DNA from: Tenodera sinensis
Lineage: Eukaryota > Arthropoda > Insecta > Mantodea > Mantidae
Assembly (NCBI GenBank): GCA_030765045.1
Contig: CM060964.1
Location: forward strand, 152,051,205-152,115,204
Direction: 5' to 3'
Length of the DNA: 64,000 bases
Shown: piece after piece, positions 23,778 to 35,805 of the stretch
How the letters are laid out: each line of letters starts with the position of its first letter
Position numbering within the stretch: position 1 is the stretch's first letter
Position numbers and translations under genes: made by a program
Notes under the pieces: generated by a model
Database searches by the model: none
What the model was told of the DNA's origin: nothing
What the model saw: only the letters and a program-made list of their open reading frames with translations

Positions 23778-24751
23778 TTTCTAGGGAGCTTTTGTAACAT
23801 AGAATTATTTTCTAAGATGGCTGATACTGTACACCAATATCTCTGATATCCGGACTAATGTGGTGCTAGGCAATCCCAATTAGGCAAGGTATGTATATCA
23901 GAGAGTAGAAATGCTAAAAGTAGAACATAATTTATATAAAGAGTATTAAGTTTTATTTTATATAAAATTAGATCTATAGTAACTACACAGTGTAATTAGT
24001 GTACAGTATGAAAATGTACATACAGTGCAATGTAAAAGCAAAGGAAACATAAATCACAGAACAAATAAAAAAAAATACAATTTTCATTTACCCAGTCGTT
24101 TTTCAAAAAGTTTGTAATTGTAACATGTTTCTTAGAGGCAATCTCCTCCACCTTTTAAACAGCACAAGTTCAGTAGTTTGTACTTCTTCATGATGTTTTA
24201 TGTAGTTTGTTTTTTCAGATGCCTTCAGTGCCTCATTTGGTTCTGAGATTATTATGTAGGATACCATTTCTAAGGTGCTGTCAGTGAACGCATATACTTC
24301 ATCCACTCCTTCAGTAGTTGTTACTAATTTTTTCATATCTAGGAATGCTTTTCAATAGCTTATGTAAAACCCTGTTCCTTTGTCACAAAGTTTATCAGGA
24401 TCCCACAGTTTTCTCCATGATCTTGCTGGTGTTAATAGTTTAATTTCATCCCATGATTAAGAGACACTATAATATGTAATATGTTTACATTTTATAAGTT
24501 TTCAGCAACCCTTTCCCTTGCATCATAACCAACAAACACTGTCAATCATTCACAAAGATATAATGAGGCTGTATATAAACTCGGCTGTTGGAATATCGCC
24601 TTGTGTAAACAGTGCTGCCATACGACGTGGAACTTAAAAATATTTGTTCTCCTAATAGGCTCAATCATTTTTTCCATGACTACAAACTGCTCATGAAACC
24701 ATTGCCTGAAAATTGTTCATCCAGGCACTTCATTGATTCCTGTACTAGATG

Positions 24752-24782
24752 TGAAGAAGAAGAAGAAGAAGAAGAAGAAGAA
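24752..24782. repeat. (GAA)n microsatellite
   Basis: About ten pure GAA units, facing a longer TTC run about 100 bp to the right. Confidence 0.95.
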
Positions 24783-24878
24783 TACTCCTTAATGTTTTTG
24801 AAAACTTTTGACTGTGCTTTTTCCAAGCGTTAGCACAAGCTTGTGTATTCCTGTAGCGTTGCTACATGTCAGAATAGT

Positions 24879-24898
24879 TACCTTCTTCTTCTTCTTCT

Positions 24899-24930
<32 letters not shown>

Positions 24931-24946
24931 ATCCTCTTCCTCTTCT
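24879..24946. repeat. (TTC)n microsatellite, interrupted
   Basis: About fourteen TTC/CTT units are followed by CCTCTTCTTCATCCTCTTCC-type variants. It is inverted relative to the GAA run at 24752, so the two could pair. Confidence 0.95.
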
Positions 24947-26370
24947 ACCCTGTCTTCATGTTTTGATGCCAGAGTCGAGCTTTGGTAGCATATTAAAGTT
25001 TAGCATACATTCATTGCAATTATAAAGCAATTATCCTGACATGTGTCTCACTCACTCACCCACTCCTGACACATGTTCCCTGTAACACAGTTCATATAGA
25101 GAGGCGTTAAATTGTTTTACAACTTCTTCATTGGCCAATAGTTTCACCCCACTTATTTGCAGTGAAGGATAAAGCACCTCATTCACTTTACTGTAAATGC
25201 CATATAGTGTCTTAAAACTTTTTTTCTGTACTAGTGCTGTTCAACCCAGGCTTCAACATTTCTATTTGATGACAAGCTTTTTCCATCACCATTCTGCTAC
25301 TTCCTACTCTTGCCTCAATTGCTATGTTCTATGCTGACTCTCCTGCATATAATCACTTTATTGTACAAATGTTTTCTTCTATTGTTATGGTAGTCACTTT
25401 CCTTTTTGGGGTCATGCTTCTGTTGTAACACTAACTAAAATGATAGAAACTTCATAACTTCACCTAGGTAAACAACCACTGTCAATAAAAATATATGTAG
25501 TATTGTACTGTAATGCTCATGACTAACAAAGGTAGACTACACAGTAGGTACAGAATGCTCCTGACATGGGTATCAATCTCCCCCTCCCTCACAATCCTAG
25601 TGAGTAACATTGTTTGCTACTCCCATGTCTAAAAAATAGATTTGTGATGCACATATTAAAAAAAAAGGATTAATTTCCAAAATTCTGTCAGGGTTTTGGA
25701 GGGTTCAGATATCAGAGGGGCTGGATATGAGAGGCTTAACTGCAAGTTAGTTTGAAGTCATAAAGCTGCAAATAGACCTCATTGAGCTGCACAACATTGA
25801 GGAGAAAGAAGTCTCTCACACCTCAGTGCCACCCTCAATCACTGTATTGCTATATTATATTAATTCTTTACTTTCTTGGTACTAAACAGCAGAAGACTCA
25901 TATAACAAACACTCAGGTTCATCAGTGGTCCAGCTGAAGAAATTCAAGAGCCAACAGCATTTCTGGCAGATCACTACAGTTGAGGATGCAGACATGCACG
26001 TGAAACATGTTCTGTAGCAACAAAGATTAGTGAAGCTAGTTGGATGTGAATTCTACTCAGTGGTGGGAAAGGTACAAAAAAAAAAAAAAAGTAACTGGGC
26101 TCAGTTACAATTACCTAGCAAAAATCTTAAGTAAATTACAATTACTTTGCAAAATCATAGTCCTATTTTTCAGGAAGCTAGAAACAATTATAACATTAGC
26201 GGTAGTAAGAGTATTGCGGAAAGAATGCAACTTACAGGCTTATATGGCGAGTGTTATGCCAGAGTGAACTATGTACCATATTCTTCATGAAAAGGCACTG
26301 AAGTTTGTGATGTCACAACATTGTTATAAAACGTCACTGTGTCAATTCTAGAATAGCGTTCTTTTGTCTT

Positions 26371-26460
26371 AGAAAGGATAGAGCAAGATTGAAAAATTGA
26401 ATGCCATGACCAGGATTTGAACCACGGATCTACCGGTTACCATCTGGCTGCTTTAATAAT
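26371..26460 (-). repeat. tRNA-like SINE piece, reverse orientation
   Basis: On the minus strand it reads a B box (GGTTCAAATCC, about 26412) followed by TGGTCATGGCATTCAATTTT and a body matching the next copy at 26462-26640. The two copies meet head to head, giving an imperfect palindrome. Confidence 0.6.
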
Positions 26461-26461
26461 G

Positions 26462-26640
26462 CGAGTGAGTTGGAGAATTGAATGCCATATCGACACGTTG
26501 GCCATGATAGGTTAGTGGTTAGAGCAGCTGGGCGGTAACTGGTAGATCGTGGTTCAAATCCCAGTTATGGCATTCAACTTTTCAGTGTCGCTCTACCCTT
26601 TCCAATCATGTCCTACACATGGCTATTGTGTGGAAAAACA
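26462..26640 (+). repeat. tRNA-like SINE copy
   Basis: It reads TTGGCCATGATAGGTTAGTG, an A-box-like GGTTAGAGCAGCTGG, the B box GTGGTTCAAATCC (about 26547), then TTATGGCATTCAACTTTTCA and CTCTACCCTTTCCAATC. The same unit appears at 58185-58450. Confidence 0.65.
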
Positions 26641-27109
26641 TTGTTCTTTCGTCTTTCCTAAGCAATTTTGATGCTATGTGGCCAATCCTACTTGCTTTAT
26701 TATACATGAAATATGATTTTATTTTTTCCAATGCAAGCCCATAGTTCTTGGTGCTTAGTTCACTTTGGCATAGCACTTGCCATATGAGGAGGAACAGAAA
26801 TTAAAAGTATACTGTATGAATTTTTTCCTAAAAAGGTCAAAATATGAAAACATATAAACATGCACAGAAAAAGTATAATTATTTGGAACCTTAAACCCTG
26901 CAATGAATAATTACAGAATTGGAGAAATGTAACCAAAGTACTGCAATTGCATGGATAACTCAGGCTCTATTCATTAACCTTTGCACAGCATTTAAAGTGA
27001 GCTAGGGAGATTCATTACATTGCCCTACTTACATCCCTCGTACCCAGGAAGCGGATGATGCATTATAACCAACTAAATCAAAATGTTTTAACCTACCTCC
27101 TCATCTTAC

Positions 27110-29466
27110 GAATTAAATTTGCCATTCACTTTAAAAAAGAGTTGATGCCTAAAATTTTCATCACTAAGTCTTGCCCTCTTGGACAACAGTACATCTTTGC
27201 ACTTGCTAAACAAACGCTCTACAGGAGTACTTGGAATCGCACCTGTATTCAATTTTAGGAACAACCCCAACAGTGTTGCATACTGCTGAAGTAACTTGAT
27301 GTCTTTTGATGTACTGCAGGGGTGAGAAACCACCTCATCCAGTACTGGTAAAGATAACGGTTCTGTAGTTGAAGTGAAGAAGTTACCCTCATCGTCACTC
27401 AGGTCTCTTCCACTTGCAGTTTCCATGGGTGGAAACTGCTTCTTGCTTAAGCGTGGAAATGGCCTCCTCCTTTTCCTCTCCAGCCAAGAAAATTTTAGAG
27501 CTGGAACTAAACCAGCTGCCACAATTAATTTCCTATCTGTCATGGCAGAAGCAAAATCTCCTGTTGACGCCTTCAATTAGAGCGTGTACCAAAGGCCTGC
27601 AGTACACCAGCCCAATGTCATCTGCTTTCTTCTTTAGCTACAGCAATTGACATTTTACAGTGGACAGTAAGTAGCCCATATATATATTCTTTTCTGCCTG
27701 TAATATGTTTAGAGCAACTGCTACAGGTTTCATGACCTGAAATAAAATTTATCTCGATTAACTCTTGAGCTCCCCAACAACATGAAAAGAAATTAACAAA
27801 TATGAACTGCATCTAAAGTGCTATGAATGAAAGCTTTACGACAATGTATTCCTTTAGGAACTTTGACTCTGCTGGTCAAAAGCAAGAAAGTCCAATTTTG
27901 TCTGTCAGCTCATCCAGCGTGGTCATACTGTGTTTCTCTATTTCAGACACCAGGCACTTAACACTGTCGTACATGCTATTCCATCTGGTAGCATTAGGTG
28001 TCGTAAGGTACTTCTGGAATGCTGAATGAATGGAGTCTACCACAACTGTGCTCCTTTGCTTATTCCATAAAGCTTGACAGCAGCCAAAAGATGAACGTGC
28101 AATTTTCTTAAAAATAGCTTCTCCCTCTGCCTTTTGACTGTCCTATAAAAGAATAAAAGCAATTGTAAAACTTCTGTAGGTAACCACAAAACCAACATAC
28201 TTTTTGAGTTTGAAAAAAGTGTGATACACCTTTGCCAGGTTCATCTAACATTTATAATAAACTAGTTAAGTGTTTTTCTGGTAATTTTAGTTGCCCTTCA
28301 AACTGCAAGACATGGCGAAGCAAATATAATGCACAAAACAAACCTATGAGAAGTCTACCGTACATACTTTTCTTGCTCTATGTACTTTTAAACATGTATC
28401 TTTGTCCATACTGTGTCTGACGATAGTACACACTTCTCAAGTGAGGGTACTGTTGTGCATTGGTCAGGTAAAAGCAGGACCTGCCATGTTGTAAACAGGG
28501 AATTGTGATGCAATAAGGCTTATCCGTCATGTTTCTGCACTAGTTTCCTCCACCTGCCATCTGCATTCATTCAACAGTTTATACTTCCTGATGCATGATC
28601 ACAATTGATACATGACTCATGTTCTAAGTTAAAAATATGTAATCTAATAAGAATGAATGCAGACTTGGCCCTTTTTAGTTTCTTATTTGATAAATACATA
28701 AACTCATGATTACCTTGACTGCTATCAAATTCAAAGTGTGTGCAGCACACCTATGGTGTGGCGGCAACATATAATGGAATTCTTGGACACCTTTGAGTAT
28801 CGTTAACATTTCCACAAATGCCACAGATTTGCTCTCTTCAGCAACATCATCCAGCTTTATCCCAAATATTCTGGAAAAAAGAACCAAGAAATAGAGAACT
28901 ACCCATTGTACATTGGCATTCAAATATTAAACCAATCACAATTTAAGTGAAATACTTATGTGAAAGCTTTAACAAAGTTGTTGCCGTTATCTGTGACGTA
29001 TGAGACCACCTTATTCTGGATATTAAAATCCTGGTGTACTCTCAAGAGCTGCGGCCAACACTTCATACAAGTGGCGCCCCAAAAGTCTTTCCACACTGAG
29101 CATGGCAGATTTTCTTTCTAGTGTTTCAGTGTCAACCCAATGCGCAGTGACTCCCAAAAAGGCCCTGTTAAAATGAGTCCATCTGTCCGCAGCACTTGCT
29201 TTTAGGAGCTCTGTAGTCAGCCTTTTTCTCAATGTGTTGTATTGTTCTTTGATTCTGACTGAGAGTGTCTTCCGACATATTACTGTCCAATTCGGAGCTA
29301 GCTCCTTTATTAACTTTGTAAAAGAATCTTCTTCCACTATTGAAAAGGGTTGTATGGAATTGCAGACGAACTCCACAATAAGTTTGTCAACCATATTTTG
29401 ACTGGTTGTGATGAATGATAGTGCCGGTTGCTTTTTTCTTTCTCCTCCATTTTCACGGCAGTTCAA
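27110..29466 (-). pseudogene. hAT transposase (ZBED-like), several exons, with stops
   Basis: From right to left the pieces are: an N-terminal part (PALSFITTSQNMVDKLIVEF... ADRWTHFNRAFLGVTAHWVD, 29466-29040), then VVSYVTDNGNNFVKAF (about 28965-29010, one frameshift away); LDDVAEESKSVAFVEM..HHRCAAHTLNLIAVK (28866-28716); DSQKAEGEAIFKK...TPNATRWNSMYDSVKCL (28151-27930); and a C-terminal dimerisation domain LLGLFLKLNTGAIPSTPVERLFS...LSDENFRHQLFF (27270-27115). Splice-like borders are visible (acceptor TTTTTTCCAG before 28866, donor AAG|GTAATC at 28716, acceptor TTTTATAG before 28151). So the gene may have been spliced, but in-frame stops (near 27891, for example) suggest it is now inactive. Confidence 0.82.
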
Positions 29467-29692
29467 GAAAAGAAAGGCAACAAGTGCATTTCAGAAACCG
29501 TTGCTGGATGAATCCTCTGAAATTATGAAACATTTCCAAAAAGTTGCAGCTATATGTTGATTAAATTAGTTTTAAAATAATTTTACTGTACCTCTCCAGA
29601 ACACCTACTGTACCTCTCCAGCTGACCATGCAGAAGAAGAGTATATAAACAACATTCTGCTGTACATCCTAACCTAATATTGGATTTATGTT

Positions 29693-30276
29693 GTTGTTGT
29701 TGTTTTCTAGTGCCTTGCATCTGGCAATGAAGCCATTAGCATTCGTGCTTTCCAATACTTTTGAACTGTAGTTTCTTCTGATCTTAATGCTTCACAGGTC
29801 TTCAAGTGGTCTTCGTTCATTTCTGCTGGATCGTTACACAGGACACATATTGGTGAGGCTGAGATACCTATTCTGTAGAGATGACTTGCCAAGCAGTCAT
29901 GATTTGTGAATAGTCGGAAGGCTGCAACAGCTGTTTTCCTTGGTCTTTGGGGGATTATATCTGGATTGGAAAGTAGTGTAATCCATTTTTTATCTTTGGC
30001 ATTTGTTTCTATTTCTTGTAGATATGAATGACAAAAATTTTTTATGATCAAGCGTTTTATTGAGGAATATGAGAAATTGAATTTAGACTTCTGTTTTATT
30101 GTTGTGCCTTTCTTTGCAAGTGAGTCTGCAGCTTCGTTCCCCATGACTCCACAGTGTGCTGGAATCCATTGGAGATGAACAGTCTTATTAACTTTTTGGA
30201 GTTGTGTTAACATTTTGTAGCATTCTCTAATTTTTGTTGACTTCTTTGTAGTATTTGAACATATTCCCTGAATTGC
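29693..30276 (-). mobile_element. 5'-truncated LINE with RNase H end, perfect 16-bp TSD
   Basis: The insert is flanked by identical 16-bp copies of ATATTGGATTTATGTT at 29677-29692 and 30277-30292. Its 3' end carries a CAA-repeat tail (GTTGTTGTTG on the + strand). It encodes, on the minus strand, the last 168 residues of ORF2 without a stop: RNase H block WIPAHCGVMGNEAADSLAKKG (about 30165-30105), then RPRKTAVAAFRL, a CVLCNDPAEMNEDHLKTCEA zinc-finger-like tail and YWKARMLMASLPDARH. The open frame and perfect TSD make this one of the youngest insertions here. Near-identical relatives lie at 38781-39927 and 42024-42183. Confidence 0.93.
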
Positions 30277-30416
30277 ATATTGGATTTATGTTACACCCAC
30301 AAATTTAAAGATTTTAAATACTTATCTCAACATTTTTGTCACATTTGTTATTTGTAATTATTGTTTATCTGAAGCTAACTCTTAGCCAAATGTACAATTT
30401 GTCTGTGCAGCGTGCC

Positions 30417-31006
30417 CACATTTCCAGGTTCAATTGTAATCCATTTGAGTACACATTTCGAATTGAACATTGCATGGAAACGCGAACCCAAATTGATTAG
30501 AAATCTTGGATCCTCCTCTCAAGAGGGATCGGATTGACTTTTGTTGCATGGAAACATTTACCATGCTGAAATCTATTTGAGTATGCCAAAGACAACTTTA
30601 TTTCTCATTAAATCTCGTTGGTTAAACTAAATATAAAAACGAACGGGAGTAGGTTTAAGAAGGAAGCAAGTGGTGGAAACAAATAGTATGCTTTCATCTG
30701 GATGACGAAAATAGGCTAGAGCAGTTCCAGTTAAACATGTACTGGAAGATTGAGGTTAAGTTTGAGTAATCTATATTAATTGAACATATTGCTTTTTTTT
30801 ATGATGCCAATGCTGCATTTATTACAAAACCATATGTTAAGTTTAAACACGAAAGATAAACCAAAAATGTTTAACAGGTTAGGACGTAAATGCAAATAGA
30901 TCACCTTGCCCGTATCCTAATCAGTTTCAATCCAGATTGAATTTATCATGGAAACGCAGACTGCATTCAGTGAACTCAAATTGATTTCAATTCCCCATGG
31001 AAACGT
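30417..31006. mobile_element. MITE-like repeat with inverted ends and GGAAAC motifs (PIF/Harbinger-like?)
   Basis: The left end (CATTTCCAGGTTCAATTG..ATCCATTTGAG) and the complement of the right end (CGTTTCCATGGGGAATTG..ATCAATTTGAG) are imperfect inverted repeats. The unit CATGGAAAC recurs at least four times (about 30472, 30545, 30949, 30996). A broken frame in the middle (FHLDDENRLEQFQLNMYWK, about 30685-30745) faintly resembles the start of Harbinger transposases. No TSD was found. Confidence 0.45.
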
Positions 31007-31229
31007 AGTAATGGATCCAGTTGGCAAATATGCTTTGGAAATGAACATTCCTGTTCCATTTAAATTAAAATACTGTGATCCCTAAATACCTATAATTTAC
31101 CAATGTAAATAGGCAAGTTTTCAAATTAGACTTCGAGAAATAATAAAAGCATGTGTTGCTTAAAAATACCGCGACACATGCTGGAAATTGTTCCGAAACT
31201 AAATTGTGGGGATCCCAAATTGTGAATTA

Positions 31230-31895
31230 CCGTATTTTATTGCGTAATTCCCTCCCTTTTTTTCTCGAAAAATTTGCTTGAAAACACTGGGGAGGGAATT
31301 ATGCTAGTGGTGCTTCTAGGAATTCAGAAAGGAAGGGAAACCATGTACTGTTATATAAAAGTTATATAGGTATACAGTAATTTGTGAATGAACTGGATAC
31401 ATACCACGGTTTCATTGGACCTACAATGTATTGTTTCTTTTCTCTGACTATTCTGCGGTCTCACTTTCGCCACTATTATCACTATTTTCATTTATATCTA
31501 GCTCAGATAACACATCTTCATTTACACTATTCCACACCATGTCGTTAGAACCATTACAAGAACAAGAAATAAGTTATTTTTAAAAACTGTTAACAATATG
31601 ATGACTTGTAACAAACTGACTTGGAAACACATCTGCAACTTCACATTTCAATGTTACGATACGTTGTGACAATGGCAATAGGAGTATTTTTGTGGCAAGC
31701 ACTGCACCCATTGTTGTCTGTGACAGGCACTGCTGCGTCGATTGTTGTCCATTATCAAGTCATTTGAAGGCTGCTCCAATAAGAACGAACCAGGAGAGGG
31801 AATTCTGGGATGTTTAATAGGTAAATAATTTTTAGTGATGAAAAATCATACGGGAGGGAAATATGCGAGGGGGCGCCTTATGTGATAAAATACGG
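31230..31895. mobile_element. 666-bp TIR element with TA TSD (pogo/Tc1-mariner-type MITE)
   Basis: Inverted ends CCGTATTTTATTGCGTAA and CCGTATTTTATCACATAA are flanked by TA at 31228-31229 and 31896-31897. An acidic minus-strand frame near 31460-31560 (NSVNEDVLSELDINENSDNS) resembles the acidic C-terminus of some pogo transposases, suggesting it is a deletion product. It lies within the hAT element. Confidence 0.72.
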
Positions 31896-32649
31896 TATAT
31901 CCACCGAGAGATGCACAAGAAGTTTAACAGTAATTAATCTGTTAATGTACTTTAAGTATAGAAATGGAAACATTCCATTGTCTTCCATGCTTGAAGTTGA
32001 TTCTTGAAAATCCATTGTTAGCAGTTCAAACTTATACTATCACATGTGAGATGATCTGCAAAGTGGAATACAACTGACCAGAACGACACCAAATACAGAA
32101 GAGAACGCTTACAGGCTCAGTAGCAACTGTTGTAAACCCGCGATATGAGTCATTCATGTACCGGCATGCAATGCTTCAGTGTAACCAACTTGCCAAACTC
32201 TCAATTTACGCAGTTTGATAATGGATTACTAGAAATGTAACGATTACGTCATTTCAAAGAGTAAATTATGGGTAAAAATTAGATTTTTCAGAATGTAATG
32301 ATTACAAGTAAAAATCACCAAACCGGTAATCATTACAGTAATTGGAGTATGTTTACTTGATTACTTCCCAACCCTGATTCTACTAAATAGTATTGTATAA
32401 AAATAGTAGACGACTTCAGAACTAACATATATATATCATCATGAATATTACCTATTATCGGTGCCAAACAAGAAAGGTATTGACAGTTGGCGGTGCACGA
32501 GAGGCGACGTTGCCGCTTATCTCGCCATGTGGAGAGCGTGTTACATTATGTATTTGGAATGTAGAGCAGGTATAATTTTATATTTTTATTCGAAAACAAT
32601 AGTAAAATAGTTCATCTACATGCAAAGGATGGAATATGGAAGTGTTATA

Positions 32650-33125
32650 TCACTGTGAAGATTAATGTTAACAAAAGAAATATACCTGTGAAATATTGTA
32701 ATGGGAAATGCAGCTGATATCCAACTTGCTTGCATTATTGCTGGAATTACCATCAGAAATCACCAACTGTTCTATCCTTGCTTCTAAGACTCCATTTTCC
32801 CATGTTGCAGTTACTACACCCGTTGTATTGGTAACCACTTGTTCACAATTTTTAGCTTTTTATTGATGTAGCTTTGTTACACACGACACAGTGAAATCTT
32901 TGTTTCACACAACGTAACCCTTTACTTCGGCCCAAATTAATTAAATCGGAGTACATTAGGAAAGGGCGACACCAGACAATTTTGCGACCATGTTCTTCAG
33001 CAATACCATCAACTTGATAATCCTTTAATTGGGATGTCCCTTGCCAAACACAATTTCATTCACTTCCCGAGTATGTAAAGCTTTTCGTTTGGCTACGCTG
33101 TCTTTGTCAATATTTTTGGACATAA
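32650..33125 (-). pseudogene. Fragment of a long-spacer DDE transposase
   Basis: From about 33122 the minus strand reads MSKNIDKDSVAKRKALHTRE and EIVFGKGHPN, then, after frameshifts, VDGIAEEHGRKIVWC and LIWAEVKGYVV. The last parts align with SIAEEHGVIVC..NPIEMVWSQVKGHV of the transposase at 47574, including the region of its catalytic glutamate, but with stops between. Short inverted termini (ATTGACAGTTG near 32495 and its complement near 33523) could mark its ends; no TSD was seen. Confidence 0.5.
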
Positions 33126-33914
33126 TTATTCATTAAAAGAGACAGTTGTAAATGCTCACAACATACGCACATACAGATTTAGATACACGTAAATACAAGG
33201 CAAATAACCACAATAAATAGAATGAATCAAACAAACTTGTCAGCACACACGCAATCTCTGACACAAACATTGCAAGCTGGAGCTGGAGGGAGACATTGTA
33301 TATATTGCAGGGAAAACAAAATAAGACACACAGTTTGTTACTGCTAGATTGCAGGTCAGGCACATGCTAATCATGTGTTAAATATCGACAACACTGGTTT
33401 AGCGTTCAGTATTGCTATGGAAACATCTTAGCTCTATTTGGTTTCTCTTTTCGTTGCCATGATGATCGCCATGATGCACCCATCCCCTCCTGTTCATTTA
33501 GACCCTTCCACCACGTGGGTAGCAACTGTCAATCCCCTTTTTATTTGGCGCCAAGTATAGTGAGTACCATCTTCTGCCTACTGTTGTATTTCCATCTGAA
33601 AGTTTATTGTTTATGTAATAAAATTATGTGTAGAGTTCTTCTGTTATAAAACAAAATACAAAGTTACCTCTCTCTAGTTTTAGCCAATCTTTGCAGCACC
33701 ATCTCTCATTTGCCCACAAAGGGAAACCATGACAGTGCTATTTCAAATCCTTGAGAAACTTTCACAGGCCTTACCAAATTTTATCAACTGCCGACTCTTT
33801 GCTTCTTGCATTGTGCAAATGCTTGGAACATGCATTAATTGTTACACATATGTGAGTAGTTCATCACTACTCATGTGGTGCCTGGCACATGATAAAAAGA
33901 AAGAGAAAAAGATT

Positions 33915-34315
33915 TGGAATAGAATAGAATTTATTGTGATTCAATACAGTGAGATTCACAATTGAATCATGTCAATAATATATGCATTGGATTGCGTTAC
34001 AGCTTAAAACACAAATAAAGTGGAACAATCAAACAATTATTTACAATAAATACTCTTCAATAGTATAATAGGCTCTATCTATCAGAAAATTATGCAAAGC
34101 TTTTTTTTAAATTTACAATCATTTTTTACAAGTTCAATTTCTTTTGGTAAAGCATTATAGAATTTTACCCCCATAAAACTAGGCATCCTCTCATAAAGAC
34201 GAAGCCTGTGACCCTTAATGTAAAAATCATTCTTATTTCTTGTATTGTAATTATGATTATCAGAATTAACTGACATTTGTGTTTTGAACTTTCTTAAATA
34301 CAGTATGGTTTTATA
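33915..34315 (-). pseudogene. 5'-truncated LINE 3' end (reverse transcriptase C-terminus and 3' UTR)
   Basis: The minus strand encodes HNYNTRNKNDFYIKGHRLRL and SFMGVKFYNALPKEIELV followed by a KFKKKLCIIF tail. This is the C-terminal signature of a common arthropod LINE ORF2 (NYNTR...GVKLYN.LP..IK). The 3' UTR reaches an AATAGAATAGAATTTATTG repeat near 33918. The copy ends on its 5' side close to a SINE at 34335. Confidence 0.75.
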
Positions 34316-34334
34316 TATGTAAAGACTGGGAAGT

Positions 34335-34552
34335 GTTTAGCGACGCCATCTATTGCCAGGATCACATCAGCGTTGTCAGTGTGCCAGAATTTTGTTCTGC
34401 AGGATTTCTTTTACATGCCAGTAAATCTACCGACAGGGAACTGTCGTTTTTGAGCACACTTAAAAGCCATTGGTCTGGGCCAGATTTGAACCCGCCACCT
34501 TGGGATCAGTAGGCCAGCATCTAACCAGCTGAGTGACCCAGACCAACAGAAT
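34335..34552 (-). mobile_element. tRNA-derived SINE, reverse orientation
   Basis: The head (about 34552-34477 on the minus strand) retains a 7-bp acceptor-like stem, GGTCTGG paired with CCAGACC, a D-arm-like TCAGCTGGTTAGATG (A box) and a T-arm-like GGGTTCAAATC (B box). The anticodon arm pairs poorly, so this is a SINE head rather than a working tRNA gene. The body continues through AAATCTACCGACAGG-type sequence (complement) to about 34335. Confidence 0.7.
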
Positions 34553-34559
34553 GATAGTT

Positions 34560-35334
34560 TATCCTCCAAAAACCCTACACAAAGACCTAAAGATCAAGAG
34601 TAGGGGGAGAAAGATACATGGTATCTAATATCTAAATATTTGATATTATATTAGTAAATGAGTTAAAAAAAAAAATAAATGAAGCACTTCACTGCCTGTG
34701 CCTAATGTGTGCTGATGGATGGAATTGGCAGAAAAGGGATGAAGAGTTAAGTAGAGATGGTGTTCGTTCTTAATTGAAGGGGTAGTGTAAAACTTGGAAG
34801 GCCTGATATGTGTTGCAGTTATTAAATGCCAGGGAAACTGTTGAATCAGGTGGTGGATGATACTACAGTGGATTCAGTGCCCATCTACATTATTGAGCAG
34901 ACTAATTCAAAAAGGGGAACCTGTTAAGGCTAATTGTTCTCACATAAAAAGTGTTGTGAAAGCTTATATCTAACAATCTATCATCAAAATGTACAGACTA
35001 TTCATAACAAATTAATTTACTTCTTTAAAATATTGCTCTCTATATATATATCACAAACAAACAAAAATTGTGACATCTGCCTGACATTTCAGGTGACCAT
35101 AAAGATCCAGAATACAAAGATATATGACAAAGTCAAATTTTTTTAAAAAAAGAATGATTAAAATTAAGATGCAAAATATCTAAAGAAACATTAAAGGATT
35201 ATAATAAGAAGTTAATGGTTAACACATGCAATATGTGATTATTTAAAATATATAAAGAGTCTTTTAGGACATGTAAACATATGACAATTTCAGACCATTG
35301 CACACCCAGTGCTTTGAGGCAGGTACTTATGAAT
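34560..35334. other. AT-rich sequence without recognised features
   Basis: Short open frames have no domain content. A TATATATATA run lies near 35041. I see no gene or complete repeat. Confidence 0.4.
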
Positions 35335-35805
35335 TTAAACCATGTTCCGCGGGCACCAAAGAGTAGTCCATTTTACTTCCCATGCATTTTCAGGTACGTT
35401 ATATCTCTCACTAAGGTGAGGAATGCATGGTTGGTAGATGGCTTCCTTTTCCTCGTTCACATGTGTCACCTGCTGTAGATGTTGCTCCATTCTTACAGTT
35501 GGATCAAGAATGAGACCCTTTCCTGAATCTCTCTTGATGGCTATGATATCTGCTCTTCGATGGCTACCATCCTCAGACAGGCAATGGACCTCTTCATAGA
35601 CCTCCAAATTGGCTCTACGAAGGGCTGTAGAAATGGATGAACGCACAGAGTGGTGACGAGTGTTGTGAAGTAATTCTCCCTTTGGGCAATATCTTAGTAC
35701 ATGCCCAAGGGTTTCCACTTCTTTGCAATTTGAGTGCCGACATAGTGTTGTTCGCTGATTTCTTCCAGGTACAGATCTTACTGCTGACGTGTTACATGAC
35801 ATTTT
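35335..35805 (-). pseudogene. R2-like endonuclease domain (CCHC plus PD-(D/E)XK)
   Basis: The frame shows the gag-knuckle-like CRHSNCKEVETLGHVLRYCP (about 35685-35745), then RRADIIAIKRDSGKGLILDP (about 35500-35560), which supplies the two acidic positions of the restriction-like nuclease fold, and EEKEAIYQPCIPHLSERYNV near the C-terminus. The usual ending resembling LLFGARGT is decayed (TTLWCPRNMV). This block is open but cut off from the reverse transcriptase by inserted DNA. Confidence 0.85.

Larger units (their letters stand above)
24083..25414 (-). pseudogene. Pogo/Tigger-like transposase remnant
   Basis: From an ATG near 25414 the minus strand reads MTPKRKVTTITIEENICTIK, then AGESA.NIAIEARVGSS, the helix-turn-helix start of Tigger/pogo transposases (KRK..TLEEKL.II..L..GES...IA...GVG.STV). 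Downstream sequence is scrambled by stops and by expanded GAA/TTC runs that now encode acidic repeats. A C-terminal open piece at 24103-24336 (DEVYAFTDSTLEMVSYII) may be the end of the same protein. No catalytic triad can be assigned. Confidence 0.6.
23828..25740 (-). mobile_element. Pogo/Tigger-like DNA transposon, degenerate
   Basis: The left end contains CTCTGATATCCGG and the reverse complement of the right end contains CAGTTAAGCCTCTCATATCC, a diverged inverted pair of the kind seen in Tigger elements. Inside, on the minus strand, lies a decayed transposase beginning near 25414. Boundaries are approximate because no clean TA duplication is left. Confidence 0.65.
26058..32376 (-). mobile_element. 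hAT DNA transposon (6.3 kb with nested inserts), perfect 8-bp TSD
   Basis: The 5' end CAGTGGTGGGAA and the complement of the 3' end CAGGGTTGGGAA form hAT-type terminal inverted repeats. Identical 8-bp TSDs (ATTCTACT) flank them at 26050-26057 and 32377-32384. Both subterminal regions are rich in GTAAY/TTAC motifs, the usual transposase-binding layout. A hAT transposase on the minus strand lies inside. Later insertions within it include a LINE at 29693-30276 and probably a GGAAAC-repeat MITE, a CCGTATTTTA-ended MITE and tRNA-like repeats. Confidence 0.9.

Noticed and set aside
34477..34552. A tRNA gene on the minus strand
   Set aside because: The acceptor stem pairs perfectly and A/B boxes are present, but the anticodon arm pairs poorly and SINE-like body sequence follows directly.
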